Of a stretch of 12,083 bases of DNA, positions 1 to 7,291 are shown piece by piece. Source of the stretch: Gammaproteobacteria bacterium. GTDB taxonomy: Bacteria; Pseudomonadota; Gammaproteobacteria; GRL18. The translations under genes were made by a program, and so were the position numbers. Where the stretch lies: the NCBI GenBank assembly GCA_030632625.1, contig DAOVUK010000043.1:1-12083 (forward strand). The letters are read 5' to 3'. The notes under the pieces are model-generated. The model was not told the DNA's origin, ran no database searches, and worked only from the letters and a program-made list of their open reading frames with translations. Numbering within the stretch: the stretch's first letter is position 1; each line of letters starts with the position of its first letter.

Positions 1-64
1 GTTTCAACAAGAAAGCATTTAAATAGTCATTATATCTTTTTACCATTTTGCAAGAGGAATTCGC

Positions 65-1243
65 ATGTCAGTTATTAAAATGAGCGATTTAGACTTATCT
101 GGAAAACGTGTACTTATTCGTCAGGACTTAAATGTACCTATTAAAGACGGCAAAGTTTCTTCAGACAAGCGTATCAGAGCATCTTTACCAACCATCGAAT
201 CAGCTCTCAAAGCAGGCGCTAAAGTGATGGTCATGTCTCACCTTGGACGTCCTACAGAAGGTGAATACAGCGAAGAATTCTCTATGGCACCTGTAGCTGA
301 ACATATGTCTGGTCTATTAGGCAAAGAAGTTCGTTTAGTTAAAGATTATCTTGATGGTGTTGATGTTGCTGAAGGTGAAGTGGTTTTATTAGAAAACGTT
401 CGCTTCAATGTCGGCGAAAAGAAAAATGCTGAAGATTTAGCAAAAAAATATGCTGCACTATGTGATGTATTCGTTATGGATGCTTTTGGTACTGCTCACC
501 GTGCACAGGGTTCCACTTATGGTCCTTCTCAATTTGCACCCACAGCCTGCGCCGGCCCTCTACTGGCGGGTGAACTGGAAGCATTGGGTAAAGCACTGGA
601 TAATCCGGCACGTCCAATGGTGGCGATTGTTGGCGGTTCAAAAGTTTCTACCAAATTAACAGTTTTAGAATCTCTGTCTAAAGTGGTTGACGAGCTGATT
701 GTTGGTGGTGGTATTGCCAATACTTTTATTGCTGCTGATGGCCATAATGTCGGCAAATCACTGTATGAAGAAGATTTAGTTGAAACCGCTAAGAAACTGA
801 AAGCGGATGCATTGGCACGTGGCGGCGATATCCCTGTTCCTACTGATGTTGTCTGTGCCAAGGAGTTTGCAGAAACTGCAGAAGCGACATTAAAAAATGT
901 AGCAGATACCACTGATGACGATATGATTTTTGATATTGGCCCTGACAGTGCAAAAGCACTAGCTGATATTATTATGAAAGCAGGCACCATTGTCTGGAAT
1001 GGCCCGGTCGGCGTCTTTGAATTCGACCAGTTTGGTGAAGGTACTAAAGCTATTTCACTGGCTATTGCTGAGTCACCTGCCTTTTCAATTGCTGGTGGTG
1101 GTGACACCCTGGCTGCAGTTGATAAATATGGCATTGCTGATAAAGTTTCTTATATTTCAACAGGCGGTGGTGCTTTCCTTGAATTCCTGGAAGGCAAAAA
1201 ACTACCTGCAGTTGCAATCCTCGAAGAACGCGCTAAAGGTTGA
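65..1243 (+). CDS. pgk: Phosphoglycerate kinase
   Basis: Cytosolic enzyme that interconverts 1,3-bisphosphoglycerate + ADP and 3-phosphoglycerate + ATP in glycolysis, gluconeogenesis and, where present, the Calvin cycle. The 392-residue product has the normal bacterial length. Visible motifs: RQDLNVP (19-25) and SHLGRP (58-63) in the N-terminal substrate domain, ENVRF (110-114), GGSKVSTK (190-197), WNGPVGVFE (311-319), and GGGDT (344-348) with STGGGA (365-370) of the nucleotide domain. The start is supported by an AGAGGA ribosome site at about 53-58 and by the MSVIKM opening shared with E. coli Pgk; the Met at residue 6 is a less likely start. It is the first gene in the window of a pgk-pyk-fba cluster, 61 bp before pyk. 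No convincing promoter is visible in 1-64, so the operon probably starts upstream, in related genomes often with gap and a transketolase gene (inference). Confidence 0.98.
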   Translation: MSVIKMSDLDLSGKRVLIRQDLNVPIKDGKVSSDKRIRASLPTIESALKAGAKVMVMSHLGRPTEGEYSEEFSMAPVAEHMSGLLGKEVRLVKDYLDGVDVAEGEVVLLENVRFNVGEKKNAEDLAKKYAALCDVFVMDAFGTAHRAQGSTYGPSQFAPTACAGPLLAGELEALGKALDNPARPMVAIVGGSKVSTKLTVLESLSKVVDELIVGGGIANTFIAADGHNVGKSLYEEDLVETAKKLKADALARGGDIPVPTDVVCAKEFAETAEATLKNVADTTDDDMIFDIGPDSAKALADIIMKAGTIVWNGPVGVFEFDQFGEGTKAISLAIAESPAFSIAGGGDTLAAVDKYGIADKVSYISTGGGAFLEFLEGKKLPAVAILEERAKG

Positions 1244-1304
1244 TTTAAGTCATTAATTTAACCCTTGATTTTAACTCTTTACTTTAGAGACTGCAGAGAA
1301 CTGA

Positions 1305-2756
1305 ATGTTTAGACGCACAAAAATTCTGGCAACACTGGGCCCGGCAACCGATGATCCTAAAGTATTAGATAAGATCATTGAAGCCGGTGTTGATGTGGTG
1401 CGCATTAATTTTTCGCATGGCACAGCTGAAGAACATTTATCACGTGCTGAGAAACTGCGTACCAGGGCACGGGCTTTTGGTCGTCAGGTCGGGGTTCTTG
1501 CCGATCTGCAAGGTCCCAAGATCCGTATTGAACGCTTTCGAGATGGCCCCATTGAATTAATCGAAGGCGACGAATTCATTTTTGATGCCGCTCTTGCCAA
1601 GGGAAAGGGTGATCAAAACCGGGTTGGCATCAGTTATAAAGCATTGGTTGATGACGTTAAACGCGGTGACAACCTGCTGGTTGATGATGGTCGTCTGGTG
1701 TTCTGGGTCGATCATATTGAAAAGCATGAAGTTGTTTGCCGCATAGTTGTCGGTGGCAAATTATCCGATCGAAAAGGCATTAACCTGCAGGGCGGCGGCC
1801 TTTCGGCTGCGGCTTTAAGTGAAAAAGATAAAAATGATATTAAAACAGCAGCGCAAATGGGTGCAGACTATCTTGCTGTCTCATTCCCGGTTTGTGCTGA
1901 TGATATCCATCAGGCCAGAAAATTATTAAGAGAAGCAGGCGGTCATGGCGGTATTGTTGCTAAAATTGAGCGCGCCGAAGCTCTGAATTGTATTGAAGAG
2001 ATAATCGATGCTTCCGATGCCATTATGATTGCCCGCGGCGATTTAGGTGTGGAAATCGGCGATGCAGCATTACCCCCTATTCAGAAACGTCTTATCAGTC
2101 TGGCAAGAACCATGAATCGGGTAGTTATCACTGCCACCCAGATGATGGAATCCATGATTGAAAATCAGATACCCACCAGAGCCGAAGTCTTTGATGTCGC
2201 CAATGCTGTGCTGGATGGTACTGATGCAGTGATGTTATCCGCTGAGACGGCGGCCGGTAAATTCCCTGAAAAGGCCATTATAGCCATGGATAGAATTTGT
2301 CGTGAAGCAGAAAAACAGCGTCAGGTAAGTCAGTCGGATCATCGCATACATACGGAATTTAAGTACATCGATGAAGCCATTGCCATGTCAACAATGTATA
2401 CTGCTAATCATCTTAAAGTGAAAGCGATTGTTGCCCTGACTGAATCAGGCTCTACACCATTATGGATGTCTCGTATTGGCTCAGGTATTCCTATTTTTGC
2501 CTTTACAGGACATCTTGATACACGCCGTAAAGTGACACTTTATCGTGGTGTTGTACCCGTCAGTTTTGATATAACAACCACTGACCATGCAGCATTAAAT
2601 ATGGAAGTGGTTGATGAACTAAAACGTCGCGGTACTGTCCGGGACGGCGATCTGGTGGTTATCACCAAAGGTGATTTATCCGGAGTTATGGGCGGCACTA
2701 ACGCCATGAAAATAGTTAAAGTCGGTGAATTAATTGATCCGGATTTTGAAGAATAA
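1305..2756 (+). CDS. pyk: Pyruvate kinase, PykA-like (type II)
   Basis: Transfers phosphate from phosphoenolpyruvate to ADP, giving pyruvate and ATP, the last glycolytic step. The 483-residue length fits bacterial homotetrameric pyruvate kinase. Visible: RINFSHG (33-39) and DLQGPK (67-72), the B-domain insert at about 73-160, KGINLQGGGLS (157-167), the active-site Lys220 in IVAKIE with Glu222, the metal-binding RGDLGVE (244-250), and the TATQMMES / TRAEVFDVANAVLDGTDA block (276-308). The C-terminal allosteric domain is complete. The GINLQGGGLSA and VEIGDAALPPIQK stretches resemble E. coli PykA more than PykF (family recall). The upstream site is modest (GAGA near 1295-1300), while both motifs and position support the ATG at 1305. 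It lies between pgk and fba without a terminator on either side, so co-transcription is likely. Confidence 0.97.
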   Translation: MFRRTKILATLGPATDDPKVLDKIIEAGVDVVRINFSHGTAEEHLSRAEKLRTRARAFGRQVGVLADLQGPKIRIERFRDGPIELIEGDEFIFDAALAKGKGDQNRVGISYKALVDDVKRGDNLLVDDGRLVFWVDHIEKHEVVCRIVVGGKLSDRKGINLQGGGLSAAALSEKDKNDIKTAAQMGADYLAVSFPVCADDIHQARKLLREAGGHGGIVAKIERAEALNCIEEIIDASDAIMIARGDLGVEIGDAALPPIQKRLISLARTMNRVVITATQMMESMIENQIPTRAEVFDVANAVLDGTDAVMLSAETAAGKFPEKAIIAMDRICREAEKQRQVSQSDHRIHTEFKYIDEAIAMSTMYTANHLKVKAIVALTESGSTPLWMSRIGSGIPIFAFTGHLDTRRKVTLYRGVVPVSFDITTTDHAALNMEVVDELKRRGTVRDGDLVVITKGDLSGVMGGTNAMKIVKVGELIDPDFEE

Positions 2757-2818
2757 AAGTAGATTTATAACATTTATTAGATAAACCAAATAAATAAACC
2801 AAGTTAAGGAGAGCCAAA

Positions 2819-3883
2819 ATGGCCTTGATTTCAATGCGTCAATTACTGGACTATGCTGCTGAAAACAGCTTTGGTCTGCCCGCTTTTAATGTCAACAATA
2901 TGGAGCAGGTTCATGCCATCATGCAAGCTGCAGATGAAACCGACTCTCCGGTTATTATGCAGGGTTCAGCGGGTGCCCGCTCTTATGCCGGCGAACCATT
3001 CCTACGTCATATGATTTCAGCTGCCGTTGAAATGTACCCTCATATTCCTGTTGTTATGCACCAGGATCATGGCTCTGAGCCTGCAGTTTGTCTGCGTTCT
3101 ATTCAGTCAGGCTTCACCTCAGTTATGATGGATGGTTCCCTGATGGCTGATATGAAAACACCTTCAAGCTTTGAATACAATGTGGATACCACACTTGAAG
3201 TGGTCAAAATGGCTCACGCCGGTGGTGTTTCAGTTGAAGGTGAACTGGGTTGTTTGGGTTCACTTGAAACCGGCATGATGGGTGAAGAAGACGGCCATGG
3301 TGCTGAAGGCAAGCTGGATCTGGATATGTTATTAACTGATCCTGAAGAAGCGGCTACTTTCGTCAAAGAAACAGGTGTTGATGCACTTGCTATCGCAATT
3401 GGTACTTCTCATGGTGCTTATAAATTCACCAAAGAGCCCGAAGGCGACGTTTTACGTATCGACCGGATTGTTGAAATTCATAAGCGCATTCCTGATACTC
3501 ACCTGGTGATGCACGGTTCTTCTTCGGTACCACAGGAATGGTTAGAAATCATCAATAACTATGGTGGTGATATGGGACAGACTTATGGTGTACCTGTCGG
3601 AGAAATTGTTGAAGGTATCAAAAACGGTGTGCGTAAAGTGAATATTGATACTGATTTACGTATGGCATCTACTGGTGCTGTGCGTAAATTTATGTCTGAA
3701 AACACCGCTAACTTTGATCCGCGTAAATTCCTTAAAGCGTCTACTGCTGCAATGAGCGGTATTTGTAAAGCACGTTTTGAAGCCTTTGGCAGTGCAGGTC
3801 ATGCATCTAAGATTAAAGTTCAAACCTTAGAATCTATGATTGCCCGCTATGCCAGTGGTGAACTTGATCCTAAAATCTCTTAA
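2819..3883 (+). CDS. fba: Class II fructose-bisphosphate aldolase, Calvin-cycle subtype
   Basis: Zinc-dependent aldolase that reversibly joins dihydroxyacetone phosphate and glyceraldehyde 3-phosphate to fructose 1,6-bisphosphate; this subtype often also condenses erythrose 4-phosphate to sedoheptulose bisphosphate in the Calvin cycle (family knowledge). The 354 residues match the subtype found in autotrophs and many other proteobacteria rather than E. coli FbaA. Visible: PAFNVNN (21-27), HQDHG (81-85) with the catalytic Asp83 and zinc ligand His84, VEGELG (139-144), the zinc-ligand candidates His198 (GTSHGAYKF) and His232 (VMHGSSS), and the phosphate-binding region [11 protein letters not shown] strong ribosome site (AAGGAGAG, about 2806-2813) sits just before the ATG. 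The 62-bp gap to pyk contains the direct repeat ATAAACCAA (2781-2789, 2794-2802) of unknown meaning. It ends the operon, followed by an intrinsic terminator. Confidence 0.97.
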   Translation: MALISMRQLLDYAAENSFGLPAFNVNNMEQVHAIMQAADETDSPVIMQGSAGARSYAGEPFLRHMISAAVEMYPHIPVVMHQDHGSEPAVCLRSIQSGFTSVMMDGSLMADMKTPSSFEYNVDTTLEVVKMAHAGGVSVEGELGCLGSLETGMMGEEDGHGAEGKLDLDMLLTDPEEAATFVKETGVDALAIAIGTSHGAYKFTKEPEGDVLRIDRIVEIHKRIPDTHLVMHGSSSVPQEWLEIINNYGGDMGQTYGVPVGEIVEGIKNGVRKVNIDTDLRMASTGAVRKFMSENTANFDPRKFLKASTAAMSGICKARFEAFGSAGHASKIKVQTLESMIARYASGELDPKIS

Positions 3884-3926
3884 AACAGCGCTTTAATACG
3901 TTTTTTGATTTAAAGATCTAAAAATG

Positions 3927-3960
3927 AAAAAGGACGGTATCACCGTCCTTTTTCTGTTTT
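3927..3960 (+). terminator. Rho-independent terminator after fba
   Basis: Perfect 12-bp stem (3927-3938 with 3942-3953, core GGACGGT / ACCGTCC) with a 3-nt loop. It is A-rich on the 5' side and runs into TTTTTCTGTTTT. It lies 43 bp after the fba stop and 32 bp before purE, so it separates the glycolytic operon from purEK. The symmetrical A and T tracts would also allow some termination on the other strand, but no gene there needs it. Confidence 0.93.
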
Positions 3961-3992
3961 AGAGCAAACACAAAATAAATGATGAATTAAAT

Positions 3993-4496
3993 ATGAGTAA
4001 CAGTAAAAAAACGTCTGTTGTCGGAGTAGTAATGGGCAGTAATAGTGACTGGGACGTGATGAAAAATGCCTGCCAGCAGCTTCATGATCTGGGCATTCCT
4101 TATGAATCTAAAGTGGTTTCAGCTCACCGTACCCCTGACTTACTGTATCAATACGCAGAACAGGCAAGAGATCGGGGCCTGAAGTGCATTATTGCCGGTG
4201 CTGGCGGTGCCGCACACCTTCCTGGAATGCTAGCTGCAAAAACAACACTACCCATATTGGGTGTTCCGGTTAATTCACGCCACTTAAAAGGTATGGATTC
4301 ATTACTCTCCATTGTGCAGATGCCCAAAGGTATTCCTGTTGCAACCTTTGCCATTGGTGAAGCCGGTGCGGCCAATGCCGGTTTATATGCAGCCTCTATA
4401 TTATCTATTGAAGATCAGGCAATAGCTGATAAACTACAGGCATTCAGAGAAAAACAGGCTCAAGCTGTACTGAATATGGAATTGCCTGAAATTTAA
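3993..4496 (+). CDS. purE: N5-carboxyaminoimidazole ribonucleotide mutase (PurE class I)
   Basis: Moves the carboxyl group of N5-CAIR to C4 to give CAIR in de novo purine synthesis, directly after PurK. The 167 residues are typical of class I PurE, an octamer in the cytosol. Visible: GSNSDW (15-20), SAHRTP (43-48) with catalytic His45, [12 protein letters not shown] (68-79), GVPV, and the [21 protein letters not shown] stretch, whose [10 protein letters not shown] continuation lines the active site. The ATG at 3993 has almost no Shine-Dalgarno match in front of it (the upstream bases are A/T only), and no in-frame alternative start fits better. The gene begins 32 bp after a terminator, yet no convincing promoter can be seen in that short gap, so either a weak promoter or readthrough drives it. 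purK follows after 34 bp. Confidence 0.97.
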   Translation: MSNSKKTSVVGVVMGSNSDWDVMKNACQQLHDLGIPYESKVVSAHRTPDLLYQYAEQARDRGLKCIIAGAGGAAHLPGMLAAKTTLPILGVPVNSRHLKGMDSLLSIVQMPKGIPVATFAIGEAGAANAGLYAASILSIEDQAIADKLQAFREKQAQAVLNMELPEI

Positions 4497-4530
4497 CCCT
4501 GAAATTAACATAAGTTACGAGGACTACATC

Positions 4531-5661
4531 ATGATTCTGCCAGGAAAGACTCTGGGAATGCTTGGCGGCGGCCAGCTGGGAAGAATGTTCGTTATGGCAG
4601 CACATGCGATGGGTTATCATGTGATTGTACTTGACCCTGATCCCGACAGTCCGGCAGGCAGAATTGCTGACGAACATATCCACGCCTCCTATAGTGATCA
4701 CTGGGCCATTGAGCAGCTGAGTAATAATTGTGCTGCGATAACCACTGAATTTGAAAATATACCGTCAGAAACTTTAAAAAAACTTGAACAATCGGTGCCG
4801 GTCAGACCTTCATCCGCAGCAGTTGAAATTGCCCAGAATCGTATCGCAGAAAAAACCTTTCTGGCTGATAACGGTTTCGATACTGCCCGTTTTTTTCCAA
4901 TTTATGAAAAGGACGATCTGGACTTTGCCTTAACACAAATTGGCGGTACCGCTATTTTGAAAGTGGCCAGCTTTGGCTATGATGGTAAAGGCCAGGCAAT
5001 CGTTAATAATCTGGATGAAGCCAGCAATGCCTTTGAAGCGATGGGTTCAGTGCATTGTGTTCTGGAAGAAAAAGTGAATCTCGCCACCGAAGTTTCGGTG
5101 GTACTGGCCCGTGCTTATGATGGTGAAATTACCTGTTATCCTGTTGGTGAAAACCATCATGTTAACGGCATACTTGAATACACCTCAGTGCCCAGCAGCA
5201 TGCCCAAACGAATTCTTGATCGGGCCATCAATGAAGCCTCTGAATTTTCAGAAAAACTTGATTATTGCGGTGTTATGGCCGTCGAATTCTTCTATACCAG
5301 CGATGATCGTCTGCTGATCAATGAAGTGGCACCAAGACCTCATAATAGCGGCCATTACACCATCGATGCCTGTAAAACATCGCAGTTCGAACAACAGGTA
5401 AGAATGCTGTGTGGACTGCCTGCAGGCAGCATTGAACTTTTATCACCGGTGGTTATGTTTAATATTTTAGGTGATATCTGGTCCAATGGTGAACCTGACT
5501 GGGCACAGCTGTTATCAAATCCCAATGTTAAACTGCATTTATATGGCAAGAGAGAAGCCAGAGCTGGACGCAAAATGGGACATTTTACCTGTCTGGGTAA
5601 CTCCACCTCAGAATTACTCCAGGAAACACGTCGTCTGGCCAATGCCTTGCCTAAACCTTGA
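4531..5661 (+). CDS. purK: N5-carboxyaminoimidazole ribonucleotide synthase (PurK)
   Basis: ATP-grasp enzyme that carboxylates AIR with bicarbonate and ATP to N5-CAIR, the substrate of PurE. The 376-residue length is slightly above E. coli PurK (about 355). Visible: the N-terminal GGGQLGRM (12-19) of the preATP-grasp fold, TTEFENIP (71-78), the ATP-grasp loop ILKVASFGYDGKGQ (142-155), and the metal/nucleotide motif NEVAPRPHNSGHYT (264-277); the C-terminal domain is complete. The ribosome site is GAGG, 8 bases before the ATG. It is translated from the same operon as purE (34-bp gap). Downstream there is no simple T-tailed hairpin, only the structured element at 5700-5853, which may end the transcript. 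Confidence 0.97.
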   Translation: MILPGKTLGMLGGGQLGRMFVMAAHAMGYHVIVLDPDPDSPAGRIADEHIHASYSDHWAIEQLSNNCAAITTEFENIPSETLKKLEQSVPVRPSSAAVEIAQNRIAEKTFLADNGFDTARFFPIYEKDDLDFALTQIGGTAILKVASFGYDGKGQAIVNNLDEASNAFEAMGSVHCVLEEKVNLATEVSVVLARAYDGEITCYPVGENHHVNGILEYTSVPSSMPKRILDRAINEASEFSEKLDYCGVMAVEFFYTSDDRLLINEVAPRPHNSGHYTIDACKTSQFEQQVRMLCGLPAGSIELLSPVVMFNILGDIWSNGEPDWAQLLSNPNVKLHLYGKREARAGRKMGHFTCLGNSTSELLQETRRLANALPKP

Positions 5662-5699
5662 GCAGTTTACGGTTTACGGCATAAGATATAAAAATTTAC

Positions 5700-5853
5700 G
5701 TAACTATTCAGCGTGTTTAGATTTTGCCTCAGAACAAGGCCCTCTTTATTTATAAGAAGGCCCGAGAAATGTGAGCGTATACAAATACGTGACCATTTTG
5801 AGGGAAAAAACAACGCCGTTATGTGGTAAAAGATGAATACGCTGAGTAGTTAC
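5700..5853. repeat. Candidate miniature inverted-repeat element (MITE-like) after purK
   Basis: A 154-bp non-coding block flanked by imperfect inverted repeats: 5700-5732 and the reverse complement of 5821-5853 agree at 25 of 33 positions, and at 17 of the outer 20. Both ends begin GTAACTAYTCAGCGT. Four of the mismatches become G-U pairs in RNA. Inside lie two further hairpins: 5738-5762 (GGCC...TCTT / AAGA...GGCC, with a repeated AAGGCCC at 5736-5742 and 5757-5763) and 5776-5789 (CGTAT-ACAA-ATACG). Immediately after the right arm is TTTTTTT (5854-5860), so the folded + transcript could also act as an unusual terminator for purEK. No clear target-site duplication is visible, and there is no credible reading frame inside. 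Either a decayed insertion-sequence end pair/MITE or a structured 3' RNA would fit. Confidence 0.55.
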
Positions 5854-5879
5854 TTTTTTTATTTCCCTTTAAATGGCCA
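5790..5879. repeat. Second imperfect inverted repeat, interlocked with the MITE-like element
   Basis: 5790-5807 (tgaccattttgagggaaa) and the reverse complement of 5862-5879 agree at 15 of 18 positions. The left arm lies inside the 5700-5853 element and the right arm outside it, so the two pairings interlock and cannot form as one simple nested hairpin. This could be an alternative fold, a pseudoknot, or the trace of a second element end. Confidence 0.4.
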
Positions 5880-5906
5880 TAGAGACAGGGCATGTGTTGT
5901 CTCTAT
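5879..5906. repeat. Perfect 9-bp hairpin over the stop of the small minus-strand gene
   Basis: ATAGAGACA (5879-5887) pairs perfectly with TGTCTCTAT (5898-5906) around a 10-base loop, and the stop codon of the minus-strand gene (5903-5905) is inside the stem. Neither strand has a T-tract directly after it, so it is not a classic intrinsic terminator. It may protect the 3' end of the mRNA or be part of the convergent termination zone. Confidence 0.35.
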
Positions 5907-6172
5907 TCAAGCTCTTCAAAATCCATCTGAATCCCCACAGCTATACCGGCTCTTGAGAATTTTCCATGATACTGTCTGGCTTTTTCCAAATCACTGGTTT
6001 TTTTAATAATCACCCGCCCGGCTGCCTTGTTAAAGAATCTTTTTTCAATTTCTTCACTGGATAAACGGGTAATATTGGCCAGGTTTTTTAATACCTGCTG
6101 TTTTTCAAAGCCGATAATAATTTCTCCCATAAAAACCACAGAGTAATTAACTTCTTTATCGACTGCAGACAT
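5903..6172 (-). CDS. Small protein resembling the N-terminal domain of DUF805/RDD-type membrane proteins, here stand-alone
   Basis: Function unknown. The 89-residue product (from ATG at 6172) has no signal peptide, membrane segment or cysteine. Its pattern (V-V-F-x-G-E-I-I-x-G-F at 12-22, then a helical LANITRLSSEEIEKRFF, then RVIIKK (53-58), an EKARQYHGKF helix and an A-G-I-x-V end) resembles, from memory, the roughly 70-residue module found at the N-terminus of many gammaproteobacterial DUF805, RDD and similar proteins. That module reads like GE-x-x-x-GF, then a Leu-rich helix, VxLKKG and a helix ending in AGA. Here nothing follows it. A longer start at 6202 would add 10 residues but has no ribosome site, while AAGGA at 6183-6187 precedes the ATG at 6172. 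It is convergent with purK and divergent from hpnD. Confidence 0.7.
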   Translation of the reverse strand: MSAVDKEVNYSVVFMGEIIIGFEKQQVLKNLANITRLSSEEIEKRFFNKAAGRVIIKKTSDLEKARQYHGKFSRAGIAVGIQMDFEELE

Positions 6173-6182
6173 AGTCCGGTTT

Positions 6183-6187
6183 TCCTT
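6183..6187 (-). promoter_or_regulatory. Ribosome binding site that decides the start of the small minus-strand gene
   Basis: AAGGA on the minus strand, 10 bases before the ATG at 6172. The site lies within the 10 codons of the longer reading frame that begins at 6202, which itself is preceded only by TTAATCCA. This favours the 89-residue protein. Confidence 0.6.
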
Positions 6188-6207
6188 ATGATTCAATAAC
6201 ATTGGAT

Positions 6208-6236
6208 TAACAACTTGTTAGTCAATATTTAGTCAA
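6208..6236 (-). promoter_or_regulatory. Possible sigma-70 promoter for the small minus-strand gene
   Basis: On the minus strand, TTGACT (6236-6231) as -35, a 17-base spacer and TTGTTA (6213-6208) as a weak -10. The -35 motif occurs twice as a direct repeat, TAGTCAA on the plus strand at 6219-6225 and 6230-6236, 11 bp apart (about one helical turn). The -10 overlaps a 13-bp palindrome, TAACAACTTGTTA (6208-6220). Repeat plus palindrome could be a regulator site; which protein would bind is unknown. Confidence 0.3.
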
Positions 6237-6430
6237 CTTTTTGTGAAAAACGTTAGCAAGTCACTACCAAACAGCTGTTACTAATCTTATAATAATAGAA
6301 CATTTACTAGAATAATGTGAGATATTAGTGAATTTTCATATGTTTTAGGCTTTTTATTGTATTTGTTTAATCGTTCTTGTACAAGCTTGTGTTTAAAGCT
6401 CTCTTTAGTAACTAATTTTATGATATCAAT
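6237..6430. other. AT-rich divergent control region upstream of hpnD
   Basis: No gene or RNA is recognised here. Visible items are TATAAT at 6288-6293 (without a good -35 at 17 bp), and two overlapping palindromes, CTTGTACAAG (6376-6385) and ACAAGCTTGT (6381-6390), that form a CTTGT-ACAAG-CTTGT run 41 bp before hpnD. This run is a candidate operator. No strong ribosome site precedes hpnD. The short minus-strand frame running through this region has no ribosome site or recognisable product and is not counted as a gene. Confidence 0.4.
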
Positions 6431-7291
6431 ATGACACCCGATGAATATTGTCAGGCAAAAACGCAGCAAAGCAGTTCCAGTTTTTATTATAGTTTTTTAT
6501 TTTTAAACGATACTCAAAGACAGGCAATGACTGCGTTATACGCCTATTGCAGAGAAGTTGATGATGTGGTTGATGAATGTTCAGATCAGTCTATTGCCGC
6601 CAGTAAACTCAACTGGTGGCGTGATGAAATTCACAGCCTTTTTCATGCTAAACCCGGTCATCCGGTGACACTGGCTTTAAAAACGGCCATCAGGCACTTT
6701 CCTTTACAGGAAAAATACTTTTTAGATCTCATATCCGGTATGGAAATGGACCTCTATAAAAAGCAGTATGCCAGCTTTAAAGAGCTTTCTCAATATTGTT
6801 ACCGGGCTGCTGCAACTGTCGGACTGCTTACTATAGAAATTTTAGGCTATAAAAACAGCAGCGCGCATGAGTATGCCCATAATCTGGGTATCGCTCTGCA
6901 ACTTATCAATATTTTAAGAGATGTTAAAGAGGACGCCCGGCGGGGACGAATTTACCTGCCTCAGGATGAATTAGTACACTTTGGTGTGACTCAGTCAATG
7001 CTTGTTAAAGGGCAGAACACGGCTCAAACTCAGGCATTATTTGCCTGCCAGGCAGAAAGAGCAGAGCACTACTATAAAAAAGCATTCTCTTCTCTTGCAC
7101 AAAACGATCGCTATGCCCAGAAAACAGGCATTATTATGGCAGAAATTTACTTTGCTTTGTTAAAAAAAATACAGTCTCAGAATTATCCGGTTCTAGAGAA
7201 AAAAGTAAGCATTGCCAAATTTAAAAAACTCTGGATTGCATGGACTATAGCCCGTCGTGAATACAAAATCAGCCAAAAACTTAAGTCATAA
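6431..7291 (+). CDS. hpnD: Presqualene diphosphate synthase (HpnD)
   Basis: Condenses two farnesyl diphosphates to presqualene diphosphate, the first committed step of the bacterial HpnCDE squalene route used for hopanoids and related lipids. The 286 residues follow the HpnD pattern from the first residues (MTPDEYC, then SSFYYSFLFL at 16-25). Both Asp-rich metal/diphosphate motifs are present: REVDDVVDE (41-49) and RDVKEDARRGRIYLP (163-177). GMEMDL (103-108) is also typical. HpnD rather than HpnC or phytoene synthase is preferred because of the MTPDEYC opening and the direct link to hpnE. The start codon has no clear Shine-Dalgarno site. The frame ends 35 bp inside the longest reading of hpnE, suggesting translational coupling. 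No hpnC is adjacent in this window. Confidence 0.93.
   Translation: MTPDEYCQAKTQQSSSSFYYSFLFLNDTQRQAMTALYAYCREVDDVVDECSDQSIAASKLNWWRDEIHSLFHAKPGHPVTLALKTAIRHFPLQEKYFLDLISGMEMDLYKKQYASFKELSQYCYRAAATVGLLTIEILGYKNSSAHEYAHNLGIALQLINILRDVKEDARRGRIYLPQDELVHFGVTQSMLVKGQNTAQTQALFACQAERAEHYYKKAFSSLAQNDRYAQKTGIIMAEIYFALLKKIQSQNYPVLEKKVSIAKFKKLWIAWTIARREYKISQKLKS

Noticed and set aside
1..64. Promoter for pgk within the first 64 bases
   Set aside because: TATATC and T-rich stretches exist, but no -35/-10 pair with proper spacing could be supported.
529..1134. Long minus-strand open frame of about 200 codons inside pgk
   Set aside because: It is an antisense shadow of a highly biased gene, Ser/Ala-rich without a recognisable fold or ribosome site; pgk is unambiguous on the plus strand.
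5471..5755. Plus-strand frame overlapping the end of purK and entering the structured element
   Set aside because: It is out of frame with purK, has no ribosome site, and its product has no family resemblance; the second half is the inverted-repeat element.
5879..5906. 9-bp hairpin as an intrinsic terminator for the small minus-strand gene
   Set aside because: No T-tract follows on the minus strand, where the next bases are GGCCATTTAAAGG; kept only as a hairpin.
6287..6469. Minus-strand 60-codon frame across the hpnD upstream region
   Set aside because: AT-rich random composition, no ribosome site, overlaps the hpnD start.
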